This document shows, piece after piece, positions 58,641 to 64,000 of a stretch of DNA of 64,000 nucleotides. Made by a program: the position numbers and the translations under genes. The stretch's first letter is position 1; each line of letters starts with the position of its first letter. Source of the stretch: Episyrphus balteatus (lineage: Eukaryota > Arthropoda > Insecta > Diptera > Syrphidae). Location: contig NC_079134.1 in the NCBI RefSeq assembly GCF_945859705.1, positions 17,711,545-17,775,544 of the forward strand, given 5' to 3'. The notes beneath the pieces were generated by a model. It was not told the origin of the DNA, ran no database searches, and was given only the letters and a program-made list of their open reading frames with translations.

Positions 58641-60020
58641 TAAAGCTATACAATACACAACCCAAGTGCTGAAAGGATATTTTTGTTTTGTGCCACAGAT
58701 GAAAAGTTTTTTTTTTTTTATTATTTTATTTACTTTTTGTTTTGTTTTTTGTTAATTTTCTGTGTGTTTGTTGAATTTTGAAAATTAGTTTTGGATTTAT
58801 TTTATTCCAAATTATACTGTTGCAATAAGGGATGTATTGAAATATTGAGCTTAAGAGGAGCTTATAAAGACTTAATACATAATACAAAATTTTAATTAAC
58901 TTTTTGCTAATCTTCAAATATGTTTTTAACCTCTAAACAAAGAACGCAATTTAATTTTTTTGGAATAAAAAAGAATTTTTAAAAACAAAAATATTGCAAA
59001 AATAGAAGAAGTTAATTCTGACAAAAACCGCGGTCCGAAAAAAAGGAAACAGTAGGAAAGGTACTACTGAATATATATTTTTTATTAATTTTGCTACACA
59101 AAACAAGCGCTAAAATGAATTGTGTAGCTCCCATCAGCAATTTTTACTCCAATTTTAAGTTAAAAAAAAAACACTTCCGGTTCGATATAGATATTAATGG
59201 AAAAGGTTTGAAAAATTTCTCCGTTGGATTGAGCAAACCTGAGAAAGGGAAGTCACAAACTGATATTCTTGACAATTTATAAAAACAATTTTGTATGATA
59301 CACCAGTTTTGTTTGCAATACTTTTGATTTAAAATTTACACTGGTCGGCAAAAAACTGCTTACAGTTTTGTTCTATCACGTCTAGTTTTTGAGCTATCAC
59401 TGTTTTCACTGTAAAGTCTCAAAAACTAATTTTCAATTTAGTTTTTTTTATGTTTAATCAAAAAACATATTTTTCCTTAATAAGTTGCTTTTTTAAAATC
59501 CAAATCAGAAGTCGCAAACTGAAATTTGGATCAAAAAGACCATTCATTATGATATGTTCCATGATTTTGAGATTTCTTAAATTTCTTTTTCTCATATTTT
59601 TGAGGAAAAAATTAATTTAAAAAAAAAAAAACAATAAATTTAGGACGATAAAACCTATCGTTTTAAGTTTGCATAAAAAGATTTGTAAAATAAATATTAA
59701 CGGCGGTGTAATTCGACGTCAAATGACCCAGAAAACGCGTTTTTGACCTGTAAATATTCAAGTTTTTCAAAAAGTATTTGCCCTCGAATTCGGACTCAGC
59801 TCACAAAAATCCTTTATAAAAATGTGGTTTGTTTCTAGCTATATTTTCGCTGCCGGCTAGTGTAACCTACATATAATTATGTGAAATATAATTTTTTTTT
59901 ATTTTTGATGGGAACGGGTCGTTATTCTGTACCTATTGCAAAATTTTGTATGACCTAAATTCTGTAGGTACCTCAGTTAAAAATTCTGTAAGAACATTAT
60001 TGATTTTAATTATGAGAAAA
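58641..60020. other. AT-rich stretch without supported gene
   Basis: The 63-codon frames at 58726 and 59091 have no domain. 59920-59995 has repeated AATTCTGTA words of unknown meaning. Confidence 0.4.
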
Positions 60021-60300
60021 ACACTTATTTAAATGGTCTTAATCTCTAACTAAGGTGCTATTTTTTTCTAAAATTGGAGTCGTTAAAAAAAAATAGTTTA
60101 TAAAATTTTTTGAAAATTCTTAAAACATAAAACCATTTTGAAGAAATTATTATTCCAATTATTATCAAACAAAATTTCAATTCAATTTATTGATCCATTT
60201 TGAAAAAATTGATTTATCAAAAATAAAATTTGGATAATTTTTTAAAAATCCAAAATTGTTTTATATGATAACGATTCAAAAAATAATTTTTATGTAACAA
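60020..60300. repeat. Diverged fragment resembling the mini-me-like family
   Basis: Phrases such as GAAGAAATTATTATTCC, TTGATCCATTTTG and TTTGAAAAAATTGATTT parallel 41450-41620. A/T-rich similarity is weak evidence. Confidence 0.3.
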
Positions 60301-60360
60301 AAGGGGACCCTATTTATTTATAATAAAAAAGTTAAAATATACTAAACTATCAAAATATGT

Positions 60361-61288
60361 TGGGGAAGTGGGGGCAAGACCACCCACTTAGTGTTTGACT
60401 GTCTTAAAAACCAATAAAAAACATCTTTTAAATAGAGTAAAGTTTTTATTCATTAAGTTTAATGTTTTTTGCAGAAACTCTCATTATTATAAAAAAAATA
60501 AAAAAATACTGAACAAAAGATAATACGTTTTGAAAAAACATCAAACAAACAACCGTCTTGTCCCCACATGGGGGTAATACCGCCCTATCAAATTTTTTTG
60601 GTAGAAAGACCGTTTCTATTGTTTTAAATGCAGCCTATTTGTAATAATACCACAATTATGCTATATTTTCATTAGTTCTCACTCCAGCACAAGCTTTTTG
60701 GTACACATTTTCAACTTAATTCAACAATACTTTGGATTGGATCAAGAAAACAGTTGCAGATAGAAGGTACAAATACAATCTGAAAAGTCCTCTTCATCAG
60801 AATCATCAATTACTGTATTGTTTGTCGCCTGTTGCTTAGCTGTTTGGAAGATTTAACGGTGAACTCCTTTTTTCACTTTGTTTAAGCTACCAGAGCTTCC
60901 AATTTCGCCCATGGGCGGTCTTACCCCAGTCATATCATATTTGATGTTCTGTATTATTTTTTTTTAAATTTATCTTTATGACTCCTTCTTTCGCAGAAAA
61001 TACTTTTTAATATTCACTTTCTTTTATAAAAAAGGAAAAGTTAAAAATTTTAATTATTTCAGTGTCAAAAATACAACTGACTTTTCACAATAACAATTTG
61101 ATGAAAAATCACAAAATTTACCATAACTCTTCGGGGTCTTAACCGAAATTGCTAAAACTTACAGACGTTATCGATCGTACCAAAGGACACCTATTTTATA
61201 TTGCAAGTGTTGCCAATTTTACTTTTTTTCATACAACATAGTACGAAAACCGTCTTGCCCCCATAGGCGGTCTTGCCCCTACTTTCCC
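60361..61288. mobile_element. GGGGGCAAGACC-iteron MITE (TA target)
   Basis: The ends GGGGAAGTGGGGGCAAGACC (left) and GGGAAAGTAGGGGCAAGACC (right, inverted) face each other. TA follows the right end (61289-61290) and the left flank is slightly eroded. Internal copies occur near 60553 (CCGTCTTGTCCCC and GGGGGTAATACCGCC), 60905 (GGGCGGTCTTACCCC) and 61248 (CCGTCTTGCCCCC). No transposase. Same construction as the two elements at 43415-45355. Confidence 0.8.
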
Positions 61289-61290
61289 TA

Positions 61291-63337
61291 ACTTAAAGAA
61301 TTTTAAAGTACCTACTGAATTTTGGAATACGAATACTGGTGCATACAGAATTTTGACCGCAACTCTTTTTTGATATGTGACCTTGAATGACTCGAAAACA
61401 TTTTAAATATCAATTTTGATTTTTACATTTGTTGAATGTGAATCCCAAAATTCAATTTAAAGGCAAGGAAAGCTATTCTGGGGCTTGGATGTTTTATGTC
61501 AATCATAATTTTCGGGCCTTGAGCCTTGTATGCATTATGCTTGTTTTTTTTTTTCATTAAAATTAGCTCCAACTTCTCAAATATATCAACATAGAGTCGT
61601 TCTTTGAGATACTTAACTTATAACTGAACACTTTGTCGTCTTTTAGTGTCAGTCACAGTATATGCTCCCATTCTCTACTCTTCATAAAAAAATTATTCCA
61701 ATTGCCATTTACAATAAACCAAAAAATTTTCTCTAATGCAGCATTCTTCTTTCTATCAACATATCTGCATGAAGACACTTTTTTTGTTATTTTTTTCTTT
61801 TGATCAAATTTGACTTCATCAAAGAGTCAAACCCATCATTCAAAGGAATCATGTGATCCATCAAAGTAAAGTAATTTGCCTTGACATGTCAATCCTTTGT
61901 CATATCAAAACGTAACGAAAAAAAAAATAAGAAAAAAAGAGTAAAAACATGCATCAGCTTCTCAAAAAAAAAAAATAGAATTTGCCTTGTAACCAGTCTT
62001 ATACATGTTGTATAACAGCCCTTTGATCCCTGTAGAAAAATAAACGTTAGCAACTAATTTGCATCTCAATAACATGATGAGCAAAGAAAGGACTTGCTAT
62101 TATATAACAAAAAAAAAAAGAAAATAGAGTAAAATTACTCCGAAAGTGCAGACAGCTTGTGCAAATGCGATTTTACAAACTACTCACACATACATATACA
62201 TAACGAATATTGGTAAAGTAATGCTGCAACCATCACGGAAACTGCCATTTATTTCGCCCACTTTCCGATTTCGAGCTCTTACCATTAGCATCTCTGTCAC
62301 AAGGATTAAGTTGAAGATTTCTATTATGTAAATCCTAGTGCAAACACCGCACAAAGGAATATGTTGTCGTGTCACTATTTCTACTTTTCTTATTTTTTTT
62401 GTTTTTTTTTTTTGTTTAAGGTTTCATATTATACTTTGTACTTTCGTCGTTATAGTCATAGTCTTTCTCCTTTCTTCGTCATCGTCGGTTTACTTTTATT
62501 CTTTTATTCTACGGCAATGCCGACAAATAAAAAAATAACCAACAAAAAAATAAAGTAAACAATTTTCTTGTGAATATTTTCCTTGAGCATAAGTGGGTTG
62601 GTTTTCTTTTCTTCATTCTTATGTCAGCCGAGAGAGAGATAGAGAGAGATGAGATTACAGCGGAAGTTTGCTTAAATCAAAGGTTGTTTGGTTGTATACA
62701 AGAAAAGTTAAGTGAAAGAACAGACAGAGGATGTTAAAATGATTGCTTGTTTGTCTTTTGTAAAGGAACAATTTAAAGTTTCTTCATTTCGCAGAAGAAG
62801 AACAAAAATTTCGTTTTCGTTCGAATCCAATTATTATATAAATTGTATTATCCAAAATTTACATTCAAATTATGTCATTTATTGTAAATGTATATATTTT
62901 TTCTATGAAGCAAAAAAAAACAAAAAAAAAACACCCCTCAAACCAAAACAAATATCAAGGATTTTTTTGGTGTCAAAAACTTATGATATAATGATGAAAT
63001 CTGGTGACCTTATATTAAGTATGGAAAGTAGTATTTTGGACAAGGAGGGTCCTTTTTTTTTATTGTATCCATTTTATTTTCTTATGGAAATTCAGTCTGA
63101 CAAAATTGGTTTTGTTTAGAAAAGTAATAGATACAATTTTTTTGTGCTTTAGGTATTTGGATTTTTTTTTGGTTAACTGTTATATTTGAATTTATTTTCT
63201 GCGTCACAGGGAAAAAGTAAACTTTGAAATTCTAAGAACTATGAATATCAACTAAAATTTCATTTATTAAATTTTGTGAAACGTGAATGCTGTTAGGATA
63301 TAACAAGTGGATCCCAACTTTATTTCTAAAATTCAAA
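61291..63337. other. AT-rich stretch without recognised gene
   Basis: A (GA)n run lies at about 62629-62652. Frames of 60-135 codons, including 62712-63119, are low-complexity and show no domain. I do not call any. Confidence 0.4.
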
Positions 63338-63340
63338 TTA

Positions 63341-64000
63341 CAAGGTGTAACACTCAAAATATACGCGGGCGGAGACCTATCAGGTTTTGTAGAGCTAGTT
63401 GCACTGATTACGAAACGGTTTTTGAAAATCCCCGAACACCCCCAAAATCTGGAGTTACGGGCAAAAAACGGTTTTTTGGATCTTCACCCATTGAAAAAAT
63501 TCTAGCTTCGACAATTTTTTACCCATTTTCGATTTGTTTACAGTTTCTTATAGAAGATAAATATACCTTTTCAACAATGTATAAAACATGTAACTCGGTT
63601 AAACCACTTAGAATTTATAAGCTGTCAAAGTTCAAAAATTCCATTTTTTTCGTCATTTGCCCAAATTCGGCATCAATTTAAAGTATATGTTTTCAAAACA
63701 ACATGCTATTTAAAAAATATATTCTGAAACAATATCTATTTCTCAATCAATCAAGGTATTTTTTATGAAAATCACTTCAAAATTGGCTTAGAAAAAAAAA
63801 ATTTTCGATTTCAACCCAAATACAGAAATTCGAACTTTTAGGTATAGAACAAAAATGTTGTCTCGGCACGTAGTAGGATAACTTGGGCGCCAGGATTTGA
63901 TAACGGGTTTTTATAGAGGAGCTCAATACAAACATTTTTTTCTTTGGGAGGGGGGTCTATCTCCCCCCGTTTAGGTGGGAGGGACATTTTTCTAAAAAAA
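63341..64000. mobile_element. Foldback MITE, PIF/Harbinger-like, copy 3 (cut by window end)
   Basis: Begins CAAGGTGTAACACTC (one change from the family end) after TTA at 63338-63340. It runs colinear with copy 1, then continues past the point of copy 1's deletion into the GGAGGGGGGTCTATC and CCCCCCGTTTAGG block known from copy 2. The right half lies beyond position 64000. Confidence 0.85.

Noticed and set aside
62712..63119. 135-codon plus-strand frame
   Set aside because: Lys/Phe/Ile-rich low-complexity composition, no domain, AT-rich background; an open frame of this length is plausible by chance among many.
63307..63681. 124-codon frame at the right edge
   Set aside because: Lies within foldback copy 3; equivalent frames are broken in copies 1 and 2.

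Overview
This window looks like AT-rich intergenic or deep-intronic DNA from an insect, most likely a dipteran. The evidence is base composition, long A/T runs, a GTCY-type tetranucleotide array set in a conserved repeat (the layout of dipteran mini-me/DINE-like elements), and a ZMYM-like hAT transposase with an intron. I recognise no host protein-coding gene. The single convincing coding region is the transposase of a complete hAT transposon. By my own tally of element boundaries, a little over half of the window can be assigned to transposable elements and satellite.

Layout. 189-995, 54296-56326 and 63341-64000 are three copies of one foldback family with 3-bp TWA target duplications (PIF/Harbinger-like). 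2231-2945 and 41127-42136 are two oppositely oriented mini-me/Helitron-like copies. 3413-4750 is a 1.3 kb near-perfect palindrome between TA dinucleotides. 6850-7552 is an inverted-repeat element between TTAA sites. 9140-10656 has long terminal repeats and a perfect 9-bp target duplication. 16015-26939 is an unusual 10.9 kb element with hAT-type ends (CAGAGGCGGCG) and a perfect 8-bp target duplication; about 8.1 kb of its interior is a 14-bp satellite of roughly 580 units. 29765-30854 is an element built of degenerate ACGAAAA motifs. 32373-38837 is a complete hAT (8-bp duplication CATGTAAG, CAGTGGCGTAT ends) encoding an 834-residue transposase in two exons, with a 61-bp tandem array upstream and a foldback MITE nested in its 3' region. 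43415-45355 is an iteron-rich TA element that has received a second one (43676-44655). 46209-47959, 51391-53574 and 60361-61288 are further inverted-repeat elements. Two small hairpin MITEs of one family lie at 16164-16295 and 51099-51237.

How the parts relate. The hAT at 32373-38837 looks capable of self-mobilisation: zinc finger, DDE-type motifs and dimerisation motif are all readable. Everything else is non-autonomous. The satellite-bearing element has no transposase, but its ends resemble those of the autonomous hAT, so mobilisation in trans by a relative is possible (inference). The satellite lies between two identical 64-bp direct repeats inside an older tandem module, which suggests it grew in place after that module was broken.

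The long open frames over 18.2-25.4 kb on the minus strand are artefacts: the 14-bp unit happens to lack stop codons in all three minus frames. Non-repeat stretches (notably 49080-49660 and 58440-58640) carry base composition or motif clusters suggesting host regulatory DNA, without proof.
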